Origin: Monocercomonoides exilis
Taxonomy: Eukaryota > Preaxostyla > Oxymonadida > Polymastigidae
Direction of reading: 5' to 3'
Length of the DNA stretch: 64,000 nt
Assembly: GCA_001643675.2 (NCBI GenBank)
Contig: LSRY02000008.1
Location: 1,003,501 to 1,067,500 of the forward strand
Shown: positions 10,201 to 19,549 of the stretch, piece by piece
Position numbering within the stretch: the stretch's first letter is position 1
How the letters are laid out: every line of letters starts with the position of its first letter
Made by a program: the position numbers and the translations under genes
Notes under the pieces: model-generated
Database searches by the model: none
Told to the model about the DNA's origin: nothing
The model's input: only the letters and a program-made list of their open reading frames with translations

Positions 10201-11151
10201 GCGAAGTGTGATGTCATGCCTCATCCACTCCGGTGGATCTGTTTGAACAAACTGAATCCAGAACATGGCCATTGTCCAACCATCCTTCTGAGTTAGTGTT
10301 GCGTCATGTCTCATCCATTGTGGAGGTTCTGCCTTGACGCATTCAATCCAGAACATAGCCATTGTGTATCCATCCTTATTGGTAAGTGTGATGTCATGTC
10401 TCATCCATTCTGGCGGTTCTTTCTTGACGACTTGAATCCACTTCATTGCCATCGTCCATCCATCCTTCTGAGTTAGTGTAATATCGTGTCTCATCCATTC
10501 TGGTGGCTCATTCTTAACAAAGTGAATCCACAACATAGCCATTGTTGCGCCATTATTGTTGCAAAGTGTGATGTCATGTCTCATCCATTTTGGTGGTTCT
10601 GTTTGAACAAACTGAATCCACTTCATTGCCATAGTCCATCCGTCTTTATTGGTTAGTGTGATATCGTGTCTCATCCATTTCGGTGGATCTGTTTTGACGT
10701 CTTGAATCCACTTCATTGCCATAGTCCATCCGTCTTTATTGGTTAGTGTAATGTCATGTCTCATCCATTTCGGTGGCTCCTTTTCAACAAATTGAATCCA
10801 TATCATAGCCATTGTCCAGCCATCTTTATCTGAAAGTGTTGCATCGTGCCTCATCCATTCTGGCGGTTCTTTCTTGACGACTTGAATCCAAAACATAGCC
10901 ATTGTATTTCCTTTCTCAGTTCTAAGCGTAATATCGTGTCTCATCCATTCTGGTGGTTCTGTTTGAACAAATTGAAGCCACAACATGGCCATTGTCCATC
11001 CGTCATTATCAGCAAGTGAAATATCATGTTTCATTTCCGATGGAGGATCTGTCTTTTTCTCAGCAATCCATCGCATTGCTTCTGTTCTTCCATACTCGTC
11101 CCTTTTCAATGGATCACTTTTCAATTTTTGCATATCTTTTTCGCATTCCAT
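7231..11151 (-). CDS. Giant 30-residue tandem-repeat protein (WMRHD repeats), left copy
   Basis: One uninterrupted 1306-residue frame from ATG at 11151 to the stop at 7231. A possible 5' leader exon precedes it (acceptor TATTGCAG at about 11187). The protein consists of about 43 units of 30 residues (90 bp), consensus PPEWMRHDITL-nKDGWTMAM-WIqxVKxE. The register D-x-x-G-x-T-x-A-M and the length resemble degenerate ankyrin repeats, so a stacked solenoid is a reasonable guess. A few variant units (TPGMRWIIENKTEPP; TMADYWxxxVxxxLPEWM) sit near the C-terminus, which ends LPEWMTIDKTA. There is no signal peptide or membrane segment. Neighbouring units are almost identical in DNA, and a 360-bp (four-unit) higher-order block recurs at about 9600, 9960 and 10320. 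The right copy has exactly 12 fewer units. Function is unknown; a protein-binding scaffold or antigen-like variable protein is inference only. Confidence 0.85.
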   Translation of the reverse strand: MECEKDMQKLKSDPLKRDEYGRTEAMRWIAEKKTDPPSEMKHDISLADNDGWTMAMLWLQFVQTEPPEWMRHDITLRTEKGNTMAMFWIQVVKKEPPEWMRHDATLSDKDGWTMAMIWIQFVEKEPPKWMRHDITLTNKDGWTMAMKWIQDVKTDPPKWMRHDITLTNKDGWTMAMKWIQFVQTEPPKWMRHDITLCNNNGATMAMLWIHFVKNEPPEWMRHDITLTQKDGWTMAMKWIQVVKKEPPEWMRHDITLTNKDGYTMAMFWIECVKAEPPQWMRHDATLTQKDGWTMAMFWIQFVQTDPPEWMRHDITLRNNKGATMAMIWIYNVKTEPPEWMRHDITLTNKDGWTMAMKWIQVVKKEPPEWMRHDITLTNKDGYTMAMFWIECVKAEPPQWMRHDATLTQKDGWTMAMLWIENVKTEPPEWMRHDIALRNNYESTMAMIWIYNVKTEPPEWMRHDITLTNKDGWTMAMKWIQVVKKEPPEWMRHDITLTNKDGYTMAMFWIECVKAEPPQWMRHDISLGNKEGLTMAMLWIQDVKTEPPEWMRHDITVGNKDGSTMAMIWIANVKTEPPDWMRHDITLTDKDGMTMAMHWIQFVQTDPPEWMRHDATLSQKDGWTMAMIWIQVVKKEPPEWMRHDATLSDKDGWTMAMIWIQFVEKEPPKWMRHDITLTNKDGWTMAMKWIQDVKTEPSEWMRHDIALTNNNGWTMAMFWITNVKKEPPEWMRHDITLAYKDGWTMAMFWIHFVKNEPPEWMRHDITLTQKDGWTMAMFWIQDVKTDPPEWMRHDITLRNNKGATMAMIWISNVKTEPSEWMRHSITVYDKNGLTMAMKWIFHVKTEPPEWMRHCNSLKDKKEKTMADYWKIYVKTKLPKWMVFDETLKDKNGQTPGMRWIIENKTEPPGWMRHDNTLADKFGRTMAMLWIQFVKKDPPIWMRHDITIRNNFGWTMAMMWIQFTETEPPEWMRHDISLADNDGSTMAMIWINHVKTEPPEWMRHDNELADKEGWTMALIWIQFVQTEPPEWMRHDIALTNNNGWTMSMLWIQFVQTEPPEWMRHNIALTNNNGWTMADYWEFFVETELPEWMKFDDTLKDKNGQTPGMRWIIENKTEPPERMRHDYTLADKFGRTMAMLWIENVKTEPPEWTRHNKTQSDKDGWTMAMIWIWGVKTEPPSWMRHEITLQNKDGWTMAMHWIALVKTEPPEWMRHSITVYDKDGWTMAMIWIWGVKTDPPEWMRHAISLSDKEGKTMAMLWIQFVKTEPPVWMRHSYSLKDKKGNTMADYWKSDVQGALPEWMTIDKTA
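9600..10500 (-). repeat. 360-bp higher-order repeat inside the giant repeat gene
   Basis: The block with TGGAGGTTCTGCCTTGACG, GTGTATCCATCCTTATTGG, then CTTCATTGCCATAGTCCATC and the TTTTGACATTATAAATCC unit recurs at about 9600-9832 and 9961-10192, with a partial third copy from 10321. The spacing is 360 bp, or four 90-bp units. This is the footprint of unequal exchange of multi-unit blocks. Confidence 0.8.
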
Positions 11152-11163
11152 TTTATCGCTCAA

Positions 11164-13351
11164 TGCTTAGGTTTAGCTGCTCGTCCTGCAATATAAGCAG
11201 AAAAAATGTCAATCGTTAAAAACTATTATTTGAAATATATATTATATATTTGATCATAAATGAGCATTTTTTTAAATACTGTTTATCATCTTTAAATATA
11301 TTAGAAAATGAGCATAAAGTGATTGCATGATTTTTGGCAGTGTTGCATTTTGTTATTCAAACATTTTTTTCAAAACAATTTTAATTTTTTAATATTAATA
11401 ATTCATATTTTTATTTCTTTTGACGTTCGTTCAACAAATTTTTTGTGAATGAAAATGAAAAGCCAAGTTGTGAAAAATAGCAAACCTGTGAAATTATGTT
11501 GAGTCTTATATTTTCTGCTCTTTTGCTTTTGCACCAAAACTCTCAGAAACATGAAAATGATTAAATTCAGATATTTGTTATAACCAACTCATTTCTTTTT
11601 TATTCACATTTCAAATCGCTTCTGGGATGCATTCATTTGGATCAGCCGCATCAAGAGTTGAGTGAGTGAGTGAGTGTGAGTGTGAGTGTCTAAGGGTGTG
11701 GCAGAAGAGAATGGAAAGATGAATGCCATTCACTCTGATGGAGAACATGCACATTCTGAAGAGAGGCAGAAATGCTGCCTTTGGAATAGAAATGGCTGAA
11801 TGAAAAGACAAAAGCGAAAGGGCAAAAGAGAGAAAAGAGAGAAAAGAGAGAAAAGAGAGAAAAGAGAGAAAAGGGCGAAAAAGGAGAAAAGGGATGTTTG
11901 AATGGAAAATGTGAATGTTCAGAGCAAATGGATAGGAAAAGAATGTGACACTCAACATCATTCAGAATGAGAAGTGAGAGTTGAAAAATTAATTGTGAAA
12001 TTGAGAGGATTATCAAAATGTTGGAAATGAAGAGAAAGAAAAAGAGAAAGAAAAAGAAAAAGAAATAGAAATAGAAATAGAAATAGAAAAAGAAAAAGAG
12101 AAAGAAAAAGAAAATGGGTTTTGATGATGCTCTTTGGACGAGCTGGGCGGCAAAGGCGAACAAGAATCATTTGAAGAAAATGCAGACATTATGAACAGAT
12201 TCGAATTACATAACAGCCAATTGCAACAACAAATGGAAGAATTATTCCGTGTTGCAACATGAGAATTTGATGGTCAATAAGTTCTCAAAAACGAAGAAGA
12301 TGATCTTTTCATCAGCCAAATTAAAAAATCTTGTTAATGAAGAGATCGAAGGAGAGTGAGAAGAAACCCTATTATCTCCAAAAAATGCTGCTTGATATGG
12401 ATTGTCCATGGAAATGGAGCTTAACACAAAAAATGCTGTTGGTTTGAATGGAAAAAAGACATTAAAAGGATTTTAAAATAATTTGTCTTGCATTGATTTA
12501 ATAAATTCCTAAAAAGAACACACCTGTCCTCCATATAGCAAATACAGAGGATTATCCAATCACTGATGCTGTCAATCTCATATTCCATTGTTTCCCAGTG
12601 CTCCTTTCTCTATCATCCTTTTTTCTCATACAAATTTCCTTCAATCTATGTTTTCATCCATTTGTTTTCCTGAAAAATATATCTCAGTGTTTTTTTCTTT
12701 CCAAGTTTTATCCAATTGTTGTCATTACGTTTCGCTCTCATCAAAATGCTTTGAAATAGAATTTGTTTTTCATCCCCTGTTTTAATTGAACACATAAAAT
12801 ATGCAATTCCCACCTACTGATTGTATCTCAGCAATCAACTCTCTTCTGATGTTCTCCTCAGAAAAGCAAAGGAATGGCCATATTAATATTTTATCAGATT
12901 CTTGGGCTCTGAAAAGTTAACAAATAAAAATATCTTCTTCACGAATAATAACAATAAAAAAATGCATTCATCAAACTTTTCATATATTATTTTGGAAAAT
13001 GAATTTCCTTCAATGATGCTTTTCATAAAAACCATCTCCACCAATTCCATCATCAATTCCCCCCGTCGCTGTTTCATTCCACCACACAAAATAATATTGC
13101 ATATCCTGCAGAAAATATTCACTCGCAGATCTCTCATTCTCCTTATAAATTATCTTACGAAAATTATGTTTTTCGATCATTGAATCCATAACAATAAACC
13201 AAAAAAGATAAAAATTTTTTTTCTAAAATTCCTTGTTAAAAGTTTTTCACAAAAAGGATGGAGTGTGGTCCACTTAAAATGATTTGTTTGACATTTTATT
13301 TTTCATTTTTTGCAATTGTGTTGTGTTTTGTTTTTCTTGTGAATGCTCAAA
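11164..13351. other. Non-coding and low-complexity region
   Basis: 11188-11700 is the conserved upstream region of the repeat gene, shared with the right arm. 11655-11700 is a GAGT microsatellite. 11826-11880 holds 10-bp tandem units (AGAGAGAAAA) and 12034-12115 GAAA-type repeats. 12500-13190 has weak minus-strand coding traces (NTLRYIFQENKWMK, MEYEIDSISDWIILCI) broken by stops, likely an old gene relic. No intact gene is supported. Confidence 0.55.
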
Positions 13352-14804
13352 ATGAGAATTTTTGTTGATAACACCGTTGGAGAGAAAATTCTGGAAACAG
13401 ACAACAGAAATAAGTTCACAAGTTTGCAGATGCTGTTGAATTTGAATTCTGGCCTTGTTTGATTTTATCTATGATTTTTTCAGAATTGTTTTGCGAACTG
13501 GAACATTTCTCAACAGATGAGCAAAGACAGAAAATTGAAGAAATGAATGAACTAATGGAAGAGATGGGTAAAGAAGAATTCAAGTCTGTTTTCACAAAAG
13601 AGTGGTTCAATGAAATGGACAAAATTATTGAAGAAAAGATATTATCATGGGAAAACGCAATTTTGTTGTTGAAACATGTTGGATATTACAATGCGGTGAA
13701 ATGCATTTATGATCATGCATTTAGTGAATCTTTTTTGAGCGATCGATTTCAGAAAATGATCATTGAAGAAGAAGAGAAAAAAGAAGAAAAGAACGAAAGT
13801 CTTTTGGTTGATCTTTGCGAATGCTTCTCTTTGCTATATTTCTACTTTATTTCAGATGAATTGATATCAATTTGTGTGCATTGTCTTCTGAAGATCGCCT
13901 CGAAGAAAGAGGAAAATGAGGAAGTTCAAAAGAAAGTGGAAATTGCCTTGCTGGCTTTGAGTGGCATTTGTGGAGATGATGCATGAGCATTCTTTTTTCC
14001 TTTTTTATTTTATCAATTTTTTCTTATTTTTTTTTTCAGCCAATTGAACAAGAACTTTATTTGAATGAAATCAAAGAAATCATCAAATATCAACAGAAAC
14101 ACAGAAATCTGACTCATCTTGCGTATCAGTCTGCTTGGAGTTTTTTGTTTCCCCAATTATTTTACGATGACAGCTTGGAAGATACAATTATGAGTGAGCT
14201 GCATTTTGGAAGAGAAGCAGCAAGAGAACTGGAAGAGCTGACAAAGTGCGTGAATTGGAAGAAGAAAGAAAAGGAAATGAGCAAAGAAGAAGCGAAAGAA
14301 GAACTTGCATTGATGAGATGGCTCGAAACATTAGGCTTTATTTTTTTCAATTGTCAATTGAGGAATGAAGAAATCACTAAACTTATTGGATGCATTGTTC
14401 AAGTATTTCGAGCAGCGAAGGATAATCACAAAGAGATTAGTGACAAGTGCATTTATTCCTTGAGAAATTCAACAGAAAATAGATTTGTGAAAGTTGAAGA
14501 TTTATTAAAAGGAGGAGCTGTAGATGCTGTTTTGGAGGAGTTTCATCAACAAACATTAAATAAAGATTTGGAATATGAATGCTTTCAATTCTTTACGAAT
14601 GTTTCAAATCGATTGAAAGAAGAGGAGAAAGATGAAAAGGAAGAAGCGAAAAGAAAGGCAACGAAAATGGAGATATTCGAAAAGCTTGAAGAAGAAGGAT
14701 TTGAAGATATCGTTATTAGCATTCATGATATATTCAATAATCGAAACAGACAAATTTTTACTCTATTAATTATGATTGTTTTGCACCTTATTTTAAAGGC
14801 TTGA
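13352..14804 (+). CDS. EMNE multicopy-family protein, apparently intact plus-strand copy
   Basis: Reconstructed from three exons: 13352-13421, 13484-13980 and 14040-14804. Exons 1 and 2 join in phase 1 across a 62-bp GT-AG intron and give KFTKLFCELEHFSTDEQRQ, the expected N-terminal block. Exons 2 and 3 join in phase 0 only if the donor is GC (GAT|GCATGA) with acceptor TTTTTTCAG; no GT donor keeps frame. The product is about 440 residues, charged and helical, with landmarks QKIEEMNELMEEM, FTKEWFNEMDKII, LVDLCECFSLL, EIALLALSG, ELYLNEIKEIIKYQQKHRN, LAYQSAWSFL, AARELEELTKCVNWKKKE and NVSNRLKEEEKDEKEEAKR. I know this as a large anonymous family in Monocercomonoides-type genomes; its role is unknown and it has no evident catalytic motif. 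Other copies in the window are at 3180, 16366, 23379 and 37492. The GC donor could instead be a first disabling mutation. Confidence 0.7.
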
Positions 14805-15525
14805 GGAAATGCTTCACATTTTTTGACACAAATTTTTTATTTTTATTTTTTTTTTTGCCATTTCACAAAAGAGAAAACAAGAGAGCATTTCAAAAAAAAA
14901 AAAAGAATGTTTTTCAAAGCTTCGAAAAGAAATAAAGCAATTAAAAAAAGATAAAAAAGAAGAATTACAAAATCATATAATGAAAGGTATTATTCAAGGT
15001 TCAACCTCAACTCACCACGCAATTTCATTCAGATTATTCAAGCAATTGAATGAAGAAAATACAGAGTTGATACACAAATTAATATTCTCTTTCGCTTCTT
15101 TCGCTTCTTTTTTCGTATTCGCATTTGGTGTCTTTATTTATAAATCTTGTGTAACAATTACATGTTTTCTTATCATTTCCATTTGGAGAGTCTGTCTATA
15201 ACAGATAAGCGGAGACACATTCTGATGTCAAATACCTCAAAAGGGGGAGGGGGGAGAAGGGGGGTTCTTGATTTCTTTTGTCTAATGTTGAAGAATGAAT
15301 GGAAAAAAACACTCGGAGAATTCGATTCAGTTAAGATATGAAAGCAGGTTGGCAAATTATCTCACTGGGAAGAAGGAGACGCAGAAATAAAAGAAGATGA
15401 TGAAGGTGAAGAGGAGGAGGAAGTTCTGTTTTGCGGGAAATTTGGTACCTCAATTGCATATGGAAGCACGAAATGTGGTATAACTGCTGAAGTTGCTGTT
15501 GTTTGAGGAGAAAGAGGAGGAAGAG
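14805..15525. other. Intergenic, no gene supported
   Basis: AT-rich, with a short G-rich stretch near 15240-15262 and no sustained coding signal. 15360-15525 becomes purine-rich (GAGGAGGAAG) as it runs into the direct repeat. Confidence 0.6.
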
Positions 15526-15842
15526 GAAGAAGAATCATCAATTCTTGTTGTGTTTATTTGATGATTGGGAGATGAACTTTCCAAATTAGCATACATATTG
15601 TGGGGGCTGTGTGTTTGTGAAGTGGAATGCTTGGAAAGCACACGTTGTGGAATAGATTCAGAACGAGGAAGAGGAGGATAATAAGAATTAGAATTGGAGG
15701 AAGGAAATAAAGTGGAAGAAGATGAAGAGAAAGAAAAAGAAGGTGGAGAAGGAAAAGATGATGAAAAGTCGAATGAAAAAAATATTCTTGAATAACATTC
15801 AATTGTCAATCATTCATTGAATTCACAATCTTCTTCTTCTTC
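15526..15842. repeat. 317-bp direct repeat, copy A
   Basis: Runs from GAATCATCAATTCTTGTTGTG to CACAATCTTCTTCTTCTTC and is nearly identical, in the same orientation, to 36334-36651. On the minus strand both copies keep an open frame (TIECYSRIFFSFDFSSSF, PRSESIPQRVLSKHSTSQT, SPHNMYANLESSSPNHQ). It may be a duplicated exon fragment of a Ser-rich gene or part of a mobile element. Its flanks differ: purine-rich and GGA repeats here, versus a GAA/GAGGAA tract at copy B. Confidence 0.8.
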
Positions 15843-16216
15843 TTCACTTCAACCTCCTCGCAACCTTTCTCAAACGTCTGGCCTTGTGTTAGCGTCTTCT
15901 TTCTTCTCTGCCATGAAGCAGTGTCGTGTGTCATTGGAGAATGAAGCGATGTGGGAGCTCTTCTTGTTCTATGCAGTGGAGGAAGGCGATAAAGATGGAT
16001 GGGTTGGAGGAGGAGGAGGAAGAAGAGAAGAAAGAGGAAAAGGAGAAAACGGAGAAAGAGGAGGAAGAGGAGGAAGAGGAGGAAGAGGAGGAAGAGGAGG
16101 AAGAGGAGGAAGAGGAGGAAGAGGAGGAAGAATTGTGAAAGGGAAGACGAGGAAGACGAGGAAGACGAGGAAGAAGAGGAAGAAGAAGAGGAAGAGGAAG
16201 AGGAAGAAGAAGAGGA

Positions 16217-16249
<33 letters not shown>

Positions 16250-16264
16250 TGATGATGATGAATA
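15820..16264 (+). other. Possible exon with Gly/Arg/Glu low-complexity tail
   Basis: An open frame begins Ser-rich, continues with MKQCRVSLENEAMWELFLF and YAVEEGDKDGWVG, which read like real coding, and then enters GGA/GAAGAG repeats (about 16010-16258). The first part overlaps the end of direct repeat A. It could be an exon fragment of a decayed gene; no start or acceptor can be fixed. Confidence 0.3.
16010..16262 (+). repeat. GGAAGA / GAAGAG simple repeats
   Basis: Long purine-only run of GGAGGAAGA and GAAGAGGAAG units. Open in several frames, so apparent proteins here are composition artefacts. Confidence 0.85.
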
Positions 16265-16365
16265 AATGAATTCAAAAAGTCATTCAAATTCACGGATGAA
16301 TCTTGCTTCATCGAGCGTTTAAAAATAAATCCATGGAAACTGATAACAAGATCTTCGTATCCGTC

Positions 16366-17658
16366 TTATTCTATCTTATCTCTCATTTTTCTATAAATCA
16401 TCATTTCTTGCTTAACCTTTTCGCATCCTTCATTGTCCTTTCCATCCCACAATTTTCCGAAAAACGAAGATAATTTCATCATCCAATTTTCCTTTTCCTC
16501 TCTTCTTCTCCTCAATTGATTGCAAAGATTCAAAAAAATGCTTCCGCTTTCCTTTTTAACAACATAGTCAATTGTTGGCTGGCGCATTTCCTCCAAAAAG
16601 AAGTCAATGACTTCTTCACTCATCAAACAATCTGCATCGCTTTTTTTTCCCCTTCAAATAGACATCCACTAAAAATAAAAAGCATCGCTCGTATATGTCT
16701 CTATATGCCCCCTGGCTGCTCTGCAAAGATCTGCAATGCGTATTGCTGATCTCGCAAATTCTTCTTTCTCAAATAATGGATAGAGAATGTAAAACTGAAT
16801 TATTTCCAACCATCTCATTATTGATTTTATTTCTTTCAATTTTCCAAGCTCATTTTCTTTCTTCTTCCAATCAATAAAATCTTTCAGCTCGTCCAACTCT
16901 TTGATTGCCTCTTTCCCAAAATGAATTTCACTCATAATCACATTTTCTAGACTTCTTTATCCGTAAACCCTGCTGATCAAAAACACCCAAATAGATTGGT
17001 AGGCAAGCTGTGTAAGGTTATGGTGCTCTTGATAATGCATTATTATACTCATGACATCATTCAAGAATAGTTCTTTTCTAATACTCTTCATGAAATAATA
17101 AAACATAATCAATTTTAAAAATAAATGAAATGAATCATTTGCATACAATCCAAGGACCAAGCCCGCTCAAAGCCAATAATGCAATTTCCGCTTCTTTCAG
17201 TGATTCTTAGTTTTTTCCGCTGCTCAAAGCAACCCTCAAAAGGCAAGGAATACAAATTGGCAACAATTCTTTTGATGTTTGTTCATAAACATAACGCAAA
17301 CAAATAGAGCATTCACAAAGATAGTTAAGCAGATTTTCATTCATTCCTTCTTTCTTCTTTTCTTCGTCAACAATCATATTCTTGAACCGTTGAGCCAGCA
17401 AAGATTGTTCAAAAGATATTGTTATAGACTTATTCAATGACATGTAATATCCAATCCGCTTCAACAATACAAAAGCATTTTCCATTGATAGTTTCTTTTC
17501 TTCAATCATTTCATCCATCTTATCGAACAGTTCTGTTGAGAAAATGGAATTAATATTTTTTTCATTCATGTTGTCGATCATTTCATTCATTTCTTCGATT
17601 TTCTGTTTCTGATCGAACTCATTACAATACACCATTTCAAAAAGCTGTTCTTCAAAAT
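16366..17658 (-). pseudogene. EMNE multicopy family, dead copy
   Basis: Reading down from an acceptor (CATACAG) at 17659, the frame gives DFEEQLFEMVYCNEFDQKQ, KIEEMNEMIDNM, MIEEKKLSMENAF, LLNYLCECSICL and LLPICIPCLLRVAL. An in-frame TAA near 17207 follows, and then the same frame continues KEAEIALLALSGLG. The second exon (after a GTATGC...AAG intron) gives KELFLNDVMSIIMHYQEHHN and LAYQSIWVFLISRVYG. Next come another TAA, FGKEAIKELDELKDFIDWKK and RWLEIIQFYIL, then further TAG and TGA stops before the C-terminal segment (SEEVIDFFLEEMRQPTIDY) ending near 16366. Four or more in-frame stops, including TGA, cannot be explained by an alternative code. It faces the intact copy at 13352. Confidence 0.8.
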
Positions 17659-17869
17659 CTGTATGAAAATAGAATGAATCTTAATTTCTTTTCAATCAAA
17701 TATGAAAATGAACAGACCAGAAAGTTTATTCTTCGTTTTCATCTCCAATATTCCACCTTTAGTGATATAACTAATGAACGAATCCATTCTGTTAATTACA
17801 AAACATGCAATGCTCGCTTCACAAAGTCTGAATTTTGCAACATAATAATTTTGAGCTTAATACTGTTAT
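17659..17869. other. Upstream remnant of the dead copy
   Basis: AT-rich flank between the dead gene and the foldback element; no supported coding. Confidence 0.4.
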
Positions 17870-18736
17870 GGTAATTTTTTTATCCGGACATTTTTTTTAA
17901 TCCGGACATTTTTTTCATTGGTGTTTCTCAATAAATAAAAACTAAAAACAGAAAAATCATATTGGACCAGGTTTGAATACGTATTTCATGTTTATAAAAT
18001 TTTTTTTTCATTTCAATTTTTGTTATTGATGATCTTGAGAATTTTTAATTTATTTTTGATCATTTGTTTTGTCCATTTTGGACTATCTTTCTTTTTTTAT
18101 TTATTTTTAACTATTTTTTCGATTGTTTTTCGCATTTCATCGTTTTTATCAAAAAATTTGAAAAACTGAAAATTCTTTGCGATACAATGTTTAATGGATA
18201 TTAAAAATGATGTGCATGAAAAGAAAACAACTCACATAAAGTATTTGCCTAGTTAAAATTTAGTGAAATGTTGTTGCAGAAGTTGCATAAATCAAATTTA
18301 GATTATTTCATTTTTGCTCATTTCATTTTTGATTCAATCAAATATGACTAAAAATTAAAACAACGATGTGTTTTCATCTTATTATCAAATTGATATAAAA
18401 TTATAATCTATATATCATACAAAAATTCAGATAACTTTAGTTTTTCAAATTTTTTGATAAAAACGATGAAATGCGAAAAACAATCGAAAAAATAGTTAAA
18501 AATAAATAAAAAAAGAAAGATAGTCCAAAATGGACAAAACAAATGATCAAAAATAAATTAAAAATTCTCAAGATCATCAATAACAAAAATTGAAATGAAA
18601 AAAAAATTTTATAAACATGAAATACGTATTCAAACCTGGTCCAATATGATTTTTCTGTTTTTAGTTTTTATTTATTGAGAAACACCAATGAAAAAAATGT
18701 CCGGATTAAAAAAAATGTCCGGATAAAAAAATCACC
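17870..18736. mobile_element. Foldback/MITE-like element with 298-bp terminal inverted repeats
   Basis: Arms 17870-18167 and 18439-18736 are almost perfect reverse complements. Outer tips are GGTAATTTTTTTATCCGGAC on the left and, read inward, GGTGATTTTTTTATCCGGAC on the right. Inside each is a second ATCCGGACATTTTTTT copy, then a long shared tract ending GCATTTCATCGTTTTTATC and GAAAAACT. The 271-bp loop has no coding. The duplicated TCCGGACATTTTTT motif at each tip resembles repeated transposase-binding sites. I cannot fix a target-site duplication. The transposase source is unknown; no related terminus was seen elsewhere in the window. Confidence 0.85.
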
Positions 18737-19549
18737 CAAACTGAAAAAAAATTTTTTTCACATCAGAAAACCAAATATTTGTTTTTTTAAATATTAATGC
18801 TAACTATGAAAAAGAAACAAAATTGCCCAATATAATGTATTATTCCTGAATAAACAAAAAAGTTATAGGGTTATTATTTAACCCCCACCTTTTTTTTTCA
18901 CTCTGGTCTTTTTTTTATTGCAAAAGTTTTATGTCCCACTTTTTGAAATAATATCTTGATTTTTTGTATAAAATGAATATGGGGTAAAATTTTTTCTTTT
19001 GTGATAAAAACCAAGATTTGTTCCAAACAAAAACTGCTTTAATATCACAACGTGTATAACATTTTTAAGATAAAAAAGTATTAGCAAGTTGTCCATAATA
19101 ATATTTTATTTTGCACTTTTCGAAAAAATCCAATATTTGAAGTATTATCTGGAAGAGGAATTAGAAATGAGCGGCAAAGATCAATATTTTTATTTTTTGT
19201 TATGAACAATATGAAAAGGAACTTAATGGAATTGTCTGAATAACATTTTAAGATTTTTCATCATGAATGAAATTTTGTGAATAATAATTGTTGTTCATTA
19301 AGTAAATTATGTTATTCAAACGGAAATTGAAAGACAAAGCGATAACCACGGGAGATTCAGAATTCAATATTTTTTTCAGGAAATGAAAATAAGAAAAAGA
19401 AGAAGATGAAAGTGGCTTAGAATAAAAGATGAAATAACACTGTTAAAAATAAAGGAGAAGAAGAAAAACCACCAGTTTTGCTTTTTTGTCTTTCTTCATC
19501 TCCTTTTTTTCTTTTTTCTTTTATAATATGTTTAACGAATAATTTCAGA
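18737..19549. other. AT-rich intergenic with transposon-derived traces
   Basis: No gene seen. 18862-18900 in reverse complement (GGTGGGGGTTAAATAATAAC) resembles the sequence just after the pogo-like gene (GGTTGGGGTTAAATGATAAC, 35634), so it may be a stray transposon end. 18930-19075 (ATGGGGTAAAATTTTTTC ... TATCACAACGTGTATAACAT) resembles 52510-52630. Confidence 0.5.
18930..19075 (+). repeat. Dispersed AT-rich repeat, copy 1
   Basis: Shares ATGGGG-AAATTTTTT, TTTGTTCCAAAC and ATATCACAACGTGTATAACA with 52510-52630 in the same orientation, at moderate divergence. Confidence 0.55.

Larger units (their letters stand above)
4031..11708 (+). repeat. Left arm of large inverted duplication
   Basis: The 7.7-kb stretch is the reverse complement of 41490-48106. 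It carries the same gene pair: an armadillo-like gene pointing right and the 30-residue-repeat gene pointing left, with the intergenic sequence between them and beyond the repeat gene also conserved. The outer edge is recognisable at AGCAGAAGATGGAGAATGAAG (near 4031). The inner edge lies in a GAGT microsatellite ending with TGTGGCAGAA (about 11697-11708). The length difference from the right arm is about 1.06 kb, almost all explained by 12 extra 90-bp units. Conservation of non-coding parts implies a recent event. Confidence 0.92.

Noticed and set aside
7400-11100. Regular 90-bp direct repeats suggesting a CRISPR-like or satellite array
   Set aside because: Units are contiguous, in frame over 1306 codons, with no spacer/repeat distinction. 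They are protein repeats in a eukaryote.
11152-11163. Start of the left repeat gene at TTG (11163)
   Set aside because: A TTG start is not expected in a eukaryotic gene. ATG at 11151 matches the ATG of the right copy exactly and makes the length difference an exact multiple of 30.
16366-17658. Reading TAA/TAG as Gln to rescue the dead family copy
   Set aside because: The same copy also contains TGA stops, and other genes end normally at TAA.
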